The notes under the pieces: model-generated
Told to the model about the DNA's origin: nothing
Databases searched by the model: none
The model's input: the letters and a program-made list of their open reading frames with translations, nothing else
In this document: piece after piece, positions 55,237 to 63,987 of the stretch
How positions within the stretch are numbered: the first letter of the stretch is position 1
How the letters are laid out: each line of letters begins with the position of its first letter
Position numbers and translations under genes: made by a program
Assembly: GCA_963791805.1 (NCBI GenBank)
Contig: CAWBTU010000006.1
Span: forward strand, 682,001 to 746,000
Reading direction: 5' to 3'
Length of the DNA stretch: 64,000 nt
Source: JACMJL01 sp963791805
GTDB taxonomy: Bacteria > Bacillota > Clostridia > Clostridiales > Clostridiaceae

Positions 55237-55713
55237 TTAAAAGTTAAAGACTGTATTCCAGTTAAAGTCTCCAGATTTCTCCACATTCTTAGGCCAATTG
55301 GAACACCATTCTGGGACTAATGGATTTTCTACTCTATCAAGGCTAGGAGTGTAAGGTTTAATATCCAAAATAGAGGTCCCATTATCAGCATCGATATATG
55401 CTAAACCAACAATACCGTTTTGCAAATCAACATAAGTAACATAGCTACAGGTTAGCGCAATAGGGTTTGGACGCTCTGGAGAACGTGTTGCAAAAGCTCC
55501 TAATATTTCTGGTGCATTTTTGTAAGGGCTTTTCTCGATAAGTTTTGATCGAGAGTCAGGATTATCACATTTATCAAACCACCATAACACATTGATATAG
55601 CTGAAACCTTCAAGATTTGTAAGAGCGGGAATGTATTCCTTATCTAATATTAATCTCATTCCTTTGTCATCAATTTGAACTTTTCCTATTGATTTTAAAC
55701 TAAATTGTTCCAT
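55237..55713 (-). CDS. trmO: TsaA/TrmO-type tRNA-m6t6A37 methyltransferase-like protein
   Basis: 158 residues forming a TsaA (UPF0066) barrel: IGKVQIDDKG, the signature ATRSPERPNPI and LDIKPYTPSLD. E. coli TrmO N6-methylates t6A37 of tRNA-Thr using SAM. This protein lacks the C-terminal domain of E. coli TrmO, as in many short versions, so its exact substrate is unsure. RBS GAGGAG; ATG at the complement of 55713. A GC-rich palindrome lies between its -10 and start. Confidence 0.88.
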   Translation of the reverse strand: MEQFSLKSIGKVQIDDKGMRLILDKEYIPALTNLEGFSYINVLWWFDKCDNPDSRSKLIEKSPYKNAPEILGAFATRSPERPNPIALTCSYVTYVDLQNGIVGLAYIDADNGTSILDIKPYTPSLDRVENPLVPEWCSNWPKNVEKSGDFNWNTVFNF

Positions 55714-55745
55714 AAATAAATCTCCTCGCCTTTTTTATTTTATTT

Positions 55746-55768
55746 ACGGCGCCGTTAATTTTATTATA
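55746..55768 (-). promoter_or_regulatory. Palindromic operator candidate and -10 of the TrmO gene
   Basis: ACGGCGCCGT (55746-55755) is a perfect 10-bp palindrome, rare in this AT-rich DNA. On the minus strand it lies 7 bp downstream of TATAAT (complement 55763-55768), where a bound repressor would block initiation. Confidence 0.45.
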
Positions 55769-55935
55769 CTGATGTGTTTCTACACTACAAGCTTTTTTAT
55801 AAAAAATGTGAAAATATGGGATCAGACCACTTACAATAAGAAAAACTGGAATAGGCTTGTTTGATTGAATGAAGAAAATAGAATTTTAAATATATTTAGG
55901 ATAATTATATTTAAATATGAAAGGATTGTTTTGGT

Positions 55936-56415
55936 ATGAAAAAGGCATTTTGGTTGGTTCCATTATTGATATTAATACTATTTATGACCTCATGTGGAAA
56001 AAATAATAATAAGCATAATAGCAAACCTAGCGCAAGGAAAAACAATGTAGTAACGAACAATGGAGGCACATCTAACAGTATTTTGAATGTGAAAATTTTA
56101 GATATTTCCTTTTATGATGAAAAAGGTAAGAAGATCACCCCAGTTGCTGGTTGGATACATGTAGGAAAAAACACAAAGATTGTTGTATCATATGAAGGAA
56201 GTGCTTACCAAATCGATTATATCTTTACTCCAAGCGGTACAGAAACTTATAATTCTCAAAAAATTATAGGCAATTCTACAGTTGGAGCCAATGATACAAA
56301 GGGTGAATTTGTTTGGAATCCAAGTACAGATGAATCTTTAGGATATATAAACATTTCAATAAATCAAGGTAATTATTCACTTAAATCTGATGTTATTAAC
56401 GTTACTACTCAATAA
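55936..56415 (+). CDS. Lipoprotein of unknown function
   Basis: 159 residues. Signal peptide with lipobox FMTSC (Cys at about residue 20), an Asn/Lys-rich linker, then a beta-sandwich-like domain (VKILDISFYDEKGKKITPVA, WNPSTDESLGYINISIN). Family not recognised. RBS GAAAGGA with ATG 55936. Surface-anchored, ligand unknown. Confidence 0.7.
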   Translation: MKKAFWLVPLLILILFMTSCGKNNNKHNSKPSARKNNVVTNNGGTSNSILNVKILDISFYDEKGKKITPVAGWIHVGKNTKIVVSYEGSAYQIDYIFTPSGTETYNSQKIIGNSTVGANDTKGEFVWNPSTDESLGYINISINQGNYSLKSDVINVTTQ

Positions 56416-56499
56416 AATCATTAATGTAATTAAGATAACTCACAAAAAAGAAATTTACAGGTGGTGAAAAGGCTATATGTAGTGATTTTGCTGTTATTA

Positions 56500-56534
56500 A
56501 AAGTCTAAGCTTCAACTAAAAAGCTGAGGCTCTC
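56500..56534 (-). terminator. Terminator hairpin of the Rpn nuclease gene
   Basis: On the minus strand AGCCTCAGCTTTTT and AAGCTTAGACTTTT, a decayed member of the hairpin family at 48216, 51229 and 62221. Confidence 0.55.
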
Positions 56535-56552
56535 CAGTTTTTGGGTTAACAA

Positions 56553-57416
56553 TTATTTATTACTTAAGCCTTTAACCACCTCAATAGATAGACCCGTTTT
56601 AATAGAAATAGTTTCAATATCCAATACATCTAGTAAATTTTTTGCTATTGTAAGAGCTGTTTCTTCTCTAGCAGCTTTCTCTCTTGTAAGTTGATCCATA
56701 ATCTCAGCCTGCCTAGCGTCGTATGCCATTCTGGCTTCCTTGCTTTTACTGACTCTTTGAAGTATATCATATGCAGTTTTTATGTTTTCATTATTTTGCG
56801 CTAGCATTTCCATGTCCTCCTTTGACTTTGAATCTATAAATTCAAGCCATTCTAATATGGGATCGTTATTATCTTTTGATTTTTCTAATCTCTGGAGCTT
56901 TGGTAGCTCTAAAAAGTGTATCTCTAGAATATCAGTTAGTTTAAAGCTTGTTTCATCTTCTAAAATATGAAATTTTGTATGTACCTTATCTAAAGGTATT
57001 CGCTCAAAATCAACAATATTAATGGTGATGCATTTTTTTAGCTTATCATAGGTATCTCCTGGCATTATTTGACTGTTATACATTTTAGACCAATAAAATA
57101 AAGTTCTCTCGGCCATAAACTCAGTAGGGAATATTTGAATTTCTATGTCAATTTGATGATTATCTTTAGTTTTGACACGTACATCTAAAATACCTTTTTT
57201 ATCTTCTTTAAATTCGCTTAAAAGTTCAGTATTTAATAATTCTATACCCTGAAATTCTTCTTCAGGCAGCCTTAGGGCTGCGCTTAAGAATGCGATTAAA
57301 ACTTCTTTATTTTTTTCATCTCCGAAGATAAGTTTAAAGACAAAATCCACCTTTGGAGACATTATAAAATCATCGTCAATTATGTTCATATTAAATTTGT
57401 CAAAGCTAGTTGTCAT
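56553..57416 (-). CDS. Rpn-family recombination-promoting nuclease/putative transposase
   Basis: 287 residues. N-terminal PD-(D/E)XK domain: MSPKVDFVFKLIFGDEKNKE, catalytic core GILDVRVKTKDNHQIDIEIQ. The C-terminal part is a helical, charged segment (SKEARMAYDARQAEIMDQLT) ending in a short conserved tail. Rpn proteins promote RecA-independent recombination in E. coli, and clostridial genomes hold many copies. A second copy has left its tail at 51279-51362. ATG at the complement of 57416; the upstream ribosome binding site is AGGAAGTG. Confidence 0.88.
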   Translation of the reverse strand: MTTSFDKFNMNIIDDDFIMSPKVDFVFKLIFGDEKNKEVLIAFLSAALRLPEEEFQGIELLNTELLSEFKEDKKGILDVRVKTKDNHQIDIEIQIFPTEFMAERTLFYWSKMYNSQIMPGDTYDKLKKCITINIVDFERIPLDKVHTKFHILEDETSFKLTDILEIHFLELPKLQRLEKSKDNNDPILEWLEFIDSKSKEDMEMLAQNNENIKTAYDILQRVSKSKEARMAYDARQAEIMDQLTREKAAREETALTIAKNLLDVLDIETISIKTGLSIEVVKGLSNK

Positions 57417-57540
57417 GTTATATACACTTCCTATAGTTTAATAGAAACTATATATAATCTAGCCATAATTGATGATTTTTATTCTGTTAAAAGTTACTTT
57501 ACTCAATTATAGCATAATAGAAATCAACTTAGAATTATAT

Positions 57541-57640
57541 TTGAGTATGTTGATACAAATAGTTAATTTATGGTATAATTTTTTAAATTAGAAATAATTT
57601 AAATGTTAAGACGAAATAGCAAATAAGGCAAGGAAAATTA
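57541..57640 (+). promoter_or_regulatory. Dispersed promoter element, copy F
   Basis: TTGATA (57550-57555), 18-bp spacer, TATAAT (57574-57579), with a more diverged leader. It precedes a broken acetyltransferase gene. Confidence 0.7.
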
Positions 57641-57659
57641 ACACTTTTGAAAGGGAGAG

Positions 57660-57800
57660 TTAAATACAAAGGACAATATTGTATTATTAGAAAATAAATT
57701 AACTGCTGAGCAGTTTTGTAATTTGAGGGAAGCGGTAGGTTTTGGAAGGCCAAATGTTGTGGTTGGGTTAATGGCGGCAAAAGGTAATGAAGGGTTTTAA
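57660..57800 (+). pseudogene. GNAT acetyltransferase with internal deletion and lost start
   Basis: 47 codons read IVLLENKLTAEQFCNLREAV GFGRP (split for length), the start of a GNAT domain, then jump to VVVGLMAAKGNEGF, normally found near the C-terminus. The acetyl-CoA motif between them is missing and the start codon position is TTA. GGGAGAG is still present upstream. Confidence 0.65.
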
Positions 57801-57859
57801 TATTTTTAATGTACAATGTTCTTATTAAACGTCGCAACTATTTAAAACAAAATAATTTT

Positions 57860-57903
57860 TAAAACACCATATTATTCAATAGAATTTCAAGGTGTTTTTT
57901 TAT
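57860..57903 (+). terminator. Duplicate of the 54600 terminator
   Basis: AAACACCATATTATTCAATA then GAATTTCAAGGTGTTTTTTT, almost identical to 54600-54642 and followed by weakly related bases. Suggests block duplication of terminator plus flank. Confidence 0.75.
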
Positions 57904-58135
57904 TGCGTTAATATAGATTCTGATTATTTTCCCGCCAAACTATTGAAATTTTAGATATGAACAAAGGTCTTTGATAAGTGAATTATACGGTACTAAAAAG
58001 GAAAGAGCATATACTATACTTTACCAAGATAGTTGTATATCAATACAAAAGGCGCTATAATTAGAATTATTTGGAATGAAATAGTAAAATATGACGAATC
58101 ATATTGAGCAAGTATTTTAGATGGAGAGTGATAAA

Positions 58136-58894
58136 ATGGATAGTTTTTCTTATGGTAGCCCATATATAGATAGTCTTGCTGAAAAATATAATTGTGTAAA
58201 AATGCTACACGAGACCTTTGATAATGTTATTGTACCAAAGTTTAAAGGAAATGGATTCAGAAAAAATGGTAAAACATTCTATCGCCAGCGAGATGATCTT
58301 ATAGAAGTATGTACTGTTCAATTTTCAAGAGATAATAGTTGCATTCATGCTTGGTTTATTTTTCATATAGAGATTGCCATACCTTCATTGTATGATTCAT
58401 TGGATAGTAAGTATACTAAAAAATGGGAGGCAACTATATTTGATATAGACACTGGTTCACTTATTGGTTGGGAGAATGGTGTGTCTGATTGCGGTCCACT
58501 TTACTATATGTTAGATTTAGGGAATGTGAAGTTAAGTGATGCTTCCCCAAAGGAGATAGCCAGAGGTGAAAGTGGATACGTATTTCTTCAGAAACTAGAA
58601 TCCAGGTATAATAGGCAGACTGGAGAAGGATTTAATGAAATTGTTTCTTCTGATATTGAAAATACAATAATTAAATTTTTTAGTTCAATTCCAAGTGCTC
58701 AAAAGTTGATAGAACATGTTGATAATGAAGAACCTAATGGATATGCTGATGAAGCGATAATGGAAAGTGTAGCAATATTTTATTATAGATGGGGAGAGCA
58801 AGAAAAAGCAAAAAAAATATTGAAAAAAATACAAAATGGTTATTTAAAAGATGAAATTCAGAAATTTGTTAATCGCGCAGGAATTATTTTATAG
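58136..58894 (+). CDS. DUF4304-like protein
   Basis: 252 residues. The N-terminal part fits DUF4304: VPKFKGNGFRKNGKTFYRQR then EVCTVQFSRDNS. The C-terminal part is helical (SVAIFYYRWGEQEKAKKILK). Function unknown, found mostly in Firmicutes. ATG 58136 is preferred over 58121 because GGAGAGTG lies between them. Confidence 0.75.
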   Translation: MDSFSYGSPYIDSLAEKYNCVKMLHETFDNVIVPKFKGNGFRKNGKTFYRQRDDLIEVCTVQFSRDNSCIHAWFIFHIEIAIPSLYDSLDSKYTKKWEATIFDIDTGSLIGWENGVSDCGPLYYMLDLGNVKLSDASPKEIARGESGYVFLQKLESRYNRQTGEGFNEIVSSDIENTIIKFFSSIPSAQKLIEHVDNEEPNGYADEAIMESVAIFYYRWGEQEKAKKILKKIQNGYLKDEIQKFVNRAGIIL

Positions 58895-58978
58895 ACCGTT
58901 TATTTCATTTCATACTTAAAGAGTGAATTTTATTAAACTTGTTGTAAAAGGTAAAAATTAAATACAAGGGGGATAACG

Positions 58979-60061
58979 GTGAGAAAGATTATTTGTCTAT
59001 CATGTGTTATGTTACTTTTATTTGGCTTTGTTGGTTGCGGTTCTTCTGAATCCTCCACTAATGTTAAGAGCAGTACAGTTATTACATTTCCAGATAAGGA
59101 TTTAGAAAAATTGGTCAGAGATACAATTAAAAAACCTACGGGCGATATTTTAAAAAGTGATGTTGAAAAGATAACAGTACTGAATGGTAACTATCGAAAA
59201 ATTGCAAATATTTCAGGAATAGAAACTTTAACTAATTTGACTGAGTTAAAGTTATACAATAATAAAATCAGCGATATAAAACTTTTAAAAGGCTTGAATA
59301 AGCTGACGGTATTGCTGCTATCTGGTAACCCAATTAGCAATATAGAGCCATTAAAGGGATTGACTAACTTGACTACCTTGGAGTTAGGTTCTAATGAAAT
59401 TAGAAACATAGATACTTTAAAGGGATTGACTAATTTGAATGTTTTGAAATTAGATTCTAATAAAATCAAAAATATAGAACCTTTAGAGAGGTTAACTAAA
59501 TTGACTACTTTGTGGTTAATGAACGCTGAAATCAACAACATAGAATCTCTAAAGTTATTAAATAATTTGACGGAATTAAAGCTTTATTCTATTGGAATCA
59601 GTAATATTGAACCTGTAAAGGAATTGACAAAGCTGACAAAATTGACTATAGTCTATAATCCATTGAGTAATATAGAACCATTAAAGAGTTTGACTAACTT
59701 GACTAACTTGGAGTTATTTAGTAATAAAATCAGTAACATAGAAACAGTAAAAGGGTTACCTAACTTGAATACTTTGAAACTACAGTCTAATGAAATCAGC
59801 GACATAAAACCTGTAGAAGGCTTGACCAAATTGACTAATTTAGCATTGGATAGTAATAAAATTAGTAACATCCAGCCTTTAATAGGATTGACTAAGTTGA
59901 CTTTTCTAGCTTTGTGTTATAACCAAATTAGTAATATGGAACCTCTAAAAGGATTAACTAACTTGAACGGCTTATTTTTAAGTCACAATCAAACTGAAGA
60001 CTATTCTCCCGTTAGCACTTACTATAATAATCTTGAGATTAAAGACTTTACACAGCCGTAA
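58979..60061 (+). CDS. Leucine-rich-repeat lipoprotein (internalin-like)
   Basis: 360 residues. Signal peptide with lipobox GFVGC (Cys at about 20), a short Ser-rich linker and a cap region, then about twelve 22-residue LRRs with the internalin-type pattern LTNLTTLELGSNEISNIEPL KG (split for length). Expected to form a curved binding surface at the membrane, perhaps for adhesion. GTG 58979 follows AAGGGGGAT. The repeats are similar in DNA sequence (GGATTGACTAACTTGA-type), so repeat number may vary. Confidence 0.88.
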   Translation: MRKIICLSCVMLLLFGFVGCGSSESSTNVKSSTVITFPDKDLEKLVRDTIKKPTGDILKSDVEKITVLNGNYRKIANISGIETLTNLTELKLYNNKISDIKLLKGLNKLTVLLLSGNPISNIEPLKGLTNLTTLELGSNEIRNIDTLKGLTNLNVLKLDSNKIKNIEPLERLTKLTTLWLMNAEINNIESLKLLNNLTELKLYSIGISNIEPVKELTKLTKLTIVYNPLSNIEPLKSLTNLTNLELFSNKISNIETVKGLPNLNTLKLQSNEISDIKPVEGLTKLTNLALDSNKISNIQPLIGLTKLTFLALCYNQISNMEPLKGLTNLNGLFLSHNQTEDYSPVSTYYNNLEIKDFTQP

Positions 60062-60259
60062 AAATATTAAATAACAGAATGAGTAATGTTCTTAAAAAGT
60101 GTCACACTGGCAGACTATTATAAAGAATGAAGTTATATACTGGAAGAAATAGTATGGCTATAAAAATTTTTAGATGTGGGTGGGATGAAATAAGGTACAT
60201 CAAAGACTCAATTTATAAATCTTATATAAATTATTATATTTTAAATGGAGGGAACTAAT

Positions 60260-61129
60260 ATGAATTATTCAAATGAAACTATGAAATTATTATATCAGCG
60301 TGCAAGCTGCAGGAGTTTTAAAGATATTATGATACCAGACAATGTATTGAATGAAGTAATTGAAGCTGGTGTTCACGCAGCAACCGGTGGAAACTTGCAG
60401 CCCTACTCAATTATTAAAATAACAAATAAGGAAACTAAAAAACGTTTAGTGGATGAGTGTGATATGCAAAATATAGTTGAAAAAGCCCCAGTTAATTTAC
60501 TTTTTTGTATTGATTGGAGAAGGATAGGGCAGTGGGCGGAGGCTTGCAATGCACCCTTTGTAGCCACAAAAAGCTATAGACATTTTTGGATAGCTCTTCA
60601 GGATACAGTTATATGTGCACAAAATATTTGTACTGCGGCTGATTCAGTAGGATTAGGTTCAGTATATATTGGTACAGTAGAAAGTTGTTTTATGGAACTA
60701 AAATCTATTTGTGACCTTCCTGAGGGTGTATTTCCTGTTGTACTATTGAGCTTAGGATATCCTACAGAATATCCTGCTCCTGCTAAAAAGCTTGGTATTG
60801 AAGCGTTAGTACATGAAGAAACTTATCAGGATTTACCTATAGAAAAATTAATAGAATTACAAGATGAAAAATATAAGCACAAAACATTTCCCAATAGTGA
60901 GTCTAATTTGCGACAGATAAAAGAAGTTGCTCATGATATTGGTGGAAAAGAATATTCAGATAAAATGATAAAACAAATAGAAGAAACTGGGTATATTAAT
61001 ATGGCCCAAAGGTATTTTGGACTTCATTATCAAGCTAACCAGACATGTATTGGAAACAAGGCTTTTATTGAAGCTTTATTGGCTTATGGCTTTACTTGGA
61101 TTGAAGGTAATGATTTTCCAGTGAAATAG
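60260..61129 (+). CDS. Nitroreductase-family protein
   Basis: 289 residues. FMN-binding nitroreductase fold: YQRASCRSFKDIMIPDNVL at the start, ATGGNLQPYSIIKI, LQDTVICAQNICTAADSVGL GSVYIGTV (split for length) and VVLLSLGYP. It has an extra C-terminal helical region of about 80 residues. Probably a flavin-dependent reductase; substrate unknown. ATG 60260 is chosen for GGAGGG seven bases upstream. Confidence 0.88.
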   Translation: MNYSNETMKLLYQRASCRSFKDIMIPDNVLNEVIEAGVHAATGGNLQPYSIIKITNKETKKRLVDECDMQNIVEKAPVNLLFCIDWRRIGQWAEACNAPFVATKSYRHFWIALQDTVICAQNICTAADSVGLGSVYIGTVESCFMELKSICDLPEGVFPVVLLSLGYPTEYPAPAKKLGIEALVHEETYQDLPIEKLIELQDEKYKHKTFPNSESNLRQIKEVAHDIGGKEYSDKMIKQIEETGYINMAQRYFGLHYQANQTCIGNKAFIEALLAYGFTWIEGNDFPVK

Positions 61130-61211
61130 CTGAAAATTACCCATCAATAAGTAAGGGGAAATGATTAATTAAGACACTCATTAGATTGTTTATATATCAG
61201 GAGGTAGTTAT

Positions 61212-61517
61212 ATGAAGAAAAAATATGCATTTTTACTTATGGGAAGTCATTATAATCCAGAGGAGCATAAGGCTTGTTTTGAAACAGAAAAACAGATTAC
61301 TTATATTTTCACTGTTAGAAGTTTTCAAGAAGCCTGCCAGAAGCTTTCTTTATTGGAAGGTGAGGGTGTTGGTGCGATCGAATTATGTGGAGCATTTGGC
61401 GAAGAAAATGCTCAAAAGATGATTGAATTGACACACAATAAAATAGCTATTGGCTATGCTACCCACAAGTCTGAACAGGATAATTTATTTTTCAATTTCT
61501 TTTCAAATTTTAAATAA
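61212..61517 (+). CDS. DUF6506-family protein
   Basis: 101 residues, full-length match by eye to DUF6506: KYAFLLMGSHYNPEEHKACF, then YIFTVRSFQEACQ, GVGAIELCGAFGEENAQKMI and IAIGYATHKSEQD. The family is conserved and uncharacterised. RBS CAGGAGG, ATG 61212. It lies between the nitroreductase and acetyltransferase genes, possibly one operon. Confidence 0.8.
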   Translation: MKKKYAFLLMGSHYNPEEHKACFETEKQITYIFTVRSFQEACQKLSLLEGEGVGAIELCGAFGEENAQKMIELTHNKIAIGYATHKSEQDNLFFNFFSNFK

Positions 61518-61579
61518 GATGTGGAGCTAAATTTTACAAAAAAATGGAACAAATTTTGTTGTTCATTAGGAGGGAAACT

Positions 61580-62185
61580 ATGACAGAAGAAGAAAAAATA
61601 TTTGCAGGCAGGTTGTTTGATGCCCGTACAAAAGAGCTTCGAGATATAAAACATAAGGCACATATTCTCTGTCAGAAATTCAATCAGCTTGATGAGTATG
61701 ATGAAAGCCGTCTACCAATCATCAAAGAATTTATCGGAAAAATCGGAGAAAAATACTATTTTCAAGGCCCCATACAATTTAATTATGGGTGTCATACCTT
61801 CATTGGTGAGAATTTCTTTGCAAATTTTAATACCACCATTTTAGATGATGGTAAAATTTTTATTGGTGATAATGTTATGTTTGGACCTAACGTTTCCCTC
61901 ATGGCAAGCTCACATCCACTCATTGCACAAGAGAGAATTGCCCTTAAATATGAGGATGGTCATGTGTCTGTGTCCGAATACGCAAAGGAAATCCACATTG
62001 GAAACAATGTTTGGATTGCTTGCAATGTGGTGGTTTGCGGCGGTGTCCATATTGGAAATAATGTAGTCATAGGAGCTGGCAGTGTTGTTATAAAAGATAT
62101 ACCGGATAACTATATTGCATACGGTAATCCCTGCGAACCAATAAGATTAATTACAGAAAAAGACTCAAGGTTAGAGTTATTGTAA
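61580..62185 (+). CDS. Maltose/galactoside O-acetyltransferase family protein
   Basis: 201 residues. N-terminal maltose-acetyltransferase cap (AGRLFDARTKELRDIKHKAH), then left-handed beta-helix hexapeptide repeats with NYGCHTFIGENFFANFN, the catalytic His in SSHP and IGNNVWIACNVVVCGGVHIG. Transfers acetyl from acetyl-CoA to a sugar hydroxyl, usually as a detoxification step. ATG 61580 follows AGGAGGG; the earlier ATG at 61544 lacks a ribosome binding site. Confidence 0.92.
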   Translation: MTEEEKIFAGRLFDARTKELRDIKHKAHILCQKFNQLDEYDESRLPIIKEFIGKIGEKYYFQGPIQFNYGCHTFIGENFFANFNTTILDDGKIFIGDNVMFGPNVSLMASSHPLIAQERIALKYEDGHVSVSEYAKEIHIGNNVWIACNVVVCGGVHIGNNVVIGAGSVVIKDIPDNYIAYGNPCEPIRLITEKDSRLELL

Positions 62186-62220
62186 AAACTGGAACAGCTT
62201 TTGTTGCCTAAAATAATAAA

Positions 62221-62260
62221 AAAATTCTCAGCTTCATATAAAAAAAGCTGAGAATTTTTT
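62221..62260 (+). terminator. Intrinsic terminator of the CAGCTT/AAGCTG family
   Basis: AAAATTCTCAGCTT and AAGCTGAGAATTTTTT arms. The following GTTTTTGGAGTTAACAATTA is shared with the flank of the Rpn gene terminator at 56530. Confidence 0.85.
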
Positions 62261-62317
62261 CCGTTTTTGGAGTTAACAATTACTTAGTCTATTACAGACT
62301 ATTTATTCTGTTACACA

Positions 62318-62536
62318 CTACTGAACATCAAATTTAGTAACTGCTCTCTGAGTCAATTGTGCCCCATACTTAGCTGTTAGACCGCCACCTTTGCTAGTGA
62401 AAACATCCTTCACGATGATGGTATCCATCAAAGCAGAAGCCTCAGTTTGTGTAATACCAGGCTTAACCCCAGCTACGCTAATGGATATTTTATCTCCACC
62501 AGCATTTACAAAAGTCATTGATAATGTATATTCCAT
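62318..62536 (-). CDS. DUF2922-family protein
   Basis: 72 residues: MEYTLSMTFVNAGGDKISIS, VAGVKPGITQTEASALMDTI, a typical DUF2922 protein. The ATG (complement 62536) follows GGAGGACAAACT. It forms a conserved clostridial trio with DUF1659 (62591) and YvrJ (62968). Their role is unknown. Confidence 0.88.
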   Translation of the reverse strand: MEYTLSMTFVNAGGDKISISVAGVKPGITQTEASALMDTIIVKDVFTSKGGGLTAKYGAQLTQRAVTKFDVQ

Positions 62537-62590
62537 AGTTTGTCCTCCTCTCATTTATTTTGGTATTGAATAAGTTTTAGAATTGATTGA

Positions 62591-62815
62591 TTACGCGTTG
62601 ACAAGTTTTGAAGCTTCAGTTAAGTAGTAATCTCTTGTTTCAGCACTTAATACTGCTTTGATTGCTTCTGCAACATCAAAGACATTTTGGGCAGCAGCAG
62701 TAGTTTTGACACCAGAAAAGTTCTTCTTTGAATAAGTCTTAGCCCCGTTTTTATCCGTGCCACTTTCTACCTCAATATAGAAGCTAGTTGTGTTTAGAAC
62801 CTTATTTACAGACAT
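62591..62815 (-). CDS. DUF1659-family protein
   Basis: 74 residues with the family pattern (YIEVESGTDKNGAKTYSKKN FSGVK; VFDVAEAIKAVLSAETRDYY). The ATG (complement 62815) has AGGAGGTG upstream. Encoded with DUF2922, probably one transcript. Confidence 0.88.
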   Translation of the reverse strand: MSVNKVLNTTSFYIEVESGTDKNGAKTYSKKNFSGVKTTAAAQNVFDVAEAIKAVLSAETRDYYLTEASKLVNA

Positions 62816-62967
62816 ATAAACACCTCCTTTTTTATTAATTGATAATTGACAGAGGACAATGGACAATTAATAAAACTGTCAATTCAAAGCTCTCTGCTAT
62901 CAACTAAAATAGATATATGCTTTATCTATAAATCTTTCTAAAAAACTTATAAATAATTTTCTGCGGT

Positions 62968-63156
62968 CTAAGCTATTTTATTTTCCTCGCTAGTATCAAT
63001 TACAACTCCAAGCTTTGTTGAAATAATTGTATTCAGCTTATTAATAGATGCAGTCAGTCCGATGATCTGTTTTTCTAATCTGATAAGCAGATAGGCACTC
63101 ACAGCTACGGGAAAACCTACATTTCCAATAAGAGTTACAAGAGCGTTGACATCCAT
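62968..63156 (-). CDS. YvrJ-family small membrane protein
   Basis: 62 residues: one membrane helix near residues 5-27 (LVTLIGNVGFPVAVSAYLLI), then a charged, helical tail. Matches the YvrJ family, typically encoded with DUF2922 and DUF1659 proteins. RBS GGAGGTG, ATG at the complement of 63156. Confidence 0.88.
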   Translation of the reverse strand: MDVNALVTLIGNVGFPVAVSAYLLIRLEKQIIGLTASINKLNTIISTKLGVVIDTSEENKIA

Positions 63157-63360
63157 TTTCTTTCACCTCCAATCACCTTTATTATTCAAATTAAAGTGGC
63201 ATAACAAAGTCAAAGTCCTGAAACTTATGAATGTAGGACTTTAAATAGATATATGCTTTAGATTGAAAAATTTTATTTATGTAACTGATGATACTGAATA
63301 TAAAAATGGTTAATCCTATAATTAAGACATAGATTTATTAAAAAATAGGAGGTAGACCAA

Positions 63361-63987
63361 ATGAGTGCATTTTTAGGTAAAATACATTACTGGCTATATG
63401 ATAAAGTTAAATTACAGGAAAAGTTAATAGAAAATGTAATAGAGCTAGCAGAAGAAAAAGGCTATAAAAGCGAAGATATGTTAAGGGTAAGTTATTCAAG
63501 ATATGGCTTTCCAGCAGCGGGGTTACTAGAAAATCAAATAGATGAAACTAATATTCACGGCTGGCTTCAGGAGAAAATAAAAAGTGTAGAAAGCAGATTG
63601 GCATATGTAGTAACTGAATTGTTACAAAATAAAGTTATTACAGAAGGAGAGGTTGCGGATGTTTTCTATAAAAATGCAGTAGGTACAATGAAGGAACTCG
63701 ACATTAGCAAGAGCTCACCACATGATTTCTTTAATCTGATTTTTGATTATATAATTGAAGGAATGCCATGTGATAATGTAAATAGAATAACTGAGAATAG
63801 TGAAACAAAGATTACCTGGGAAACTACGAAGAATCTCCATAAGGATTATTGGGAGGAAGTTGGAGGAGACTCTAGTAATTTCAATAATTTTAGAGATTCA
63901 TGGATAAATGGATTCTTAAGTGAAAGTGGTATGGGGTATAAATATACTAGAACAGAAAAGGGTATAAATACAATAAGTAAAGTGTGA
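63361..63987 (+). CDS. Conserved protein of unknown function
   Basis: 208 residues, mostly helical, no signal peptide or membrane helix. Visible features: GKIHYWLYDKVKLQEKLIEN at the start and WEEVGGDSSNFNNFRDSWIN near the end. Similar proteins occur in anaerobic Firmicutes, but the function was not recognised. RBS AGGAGGTAG, ATG 63361; complete within the window. Confidence 0.7.
   Translation: MSAFLGKIHYWLYDKVKLQEKLIENVIELAEEKGYKSEDMLRVSYSRYGFPAAGLLENQIDETNIHGWLQEKIKSVESRLAYVVTELLQNKVITEGEVADVFYKNAVGTMKELDISKSSPHDFFNLIFDYIIEGMPCDNVNRITENSETKITWETTKNLHKDYWEEVGGDSSNFNNFRDSWINGFLSESGMGYKYTRTEKGINTISKV

Noticed and set aside
62318..63156. Prophage region suggested by small genes
   Set aside because: The DUF2922/DUF1659/YvrJ set is a common chromosomal trio of Firmicutes; no phage structural or integrase genes are near.
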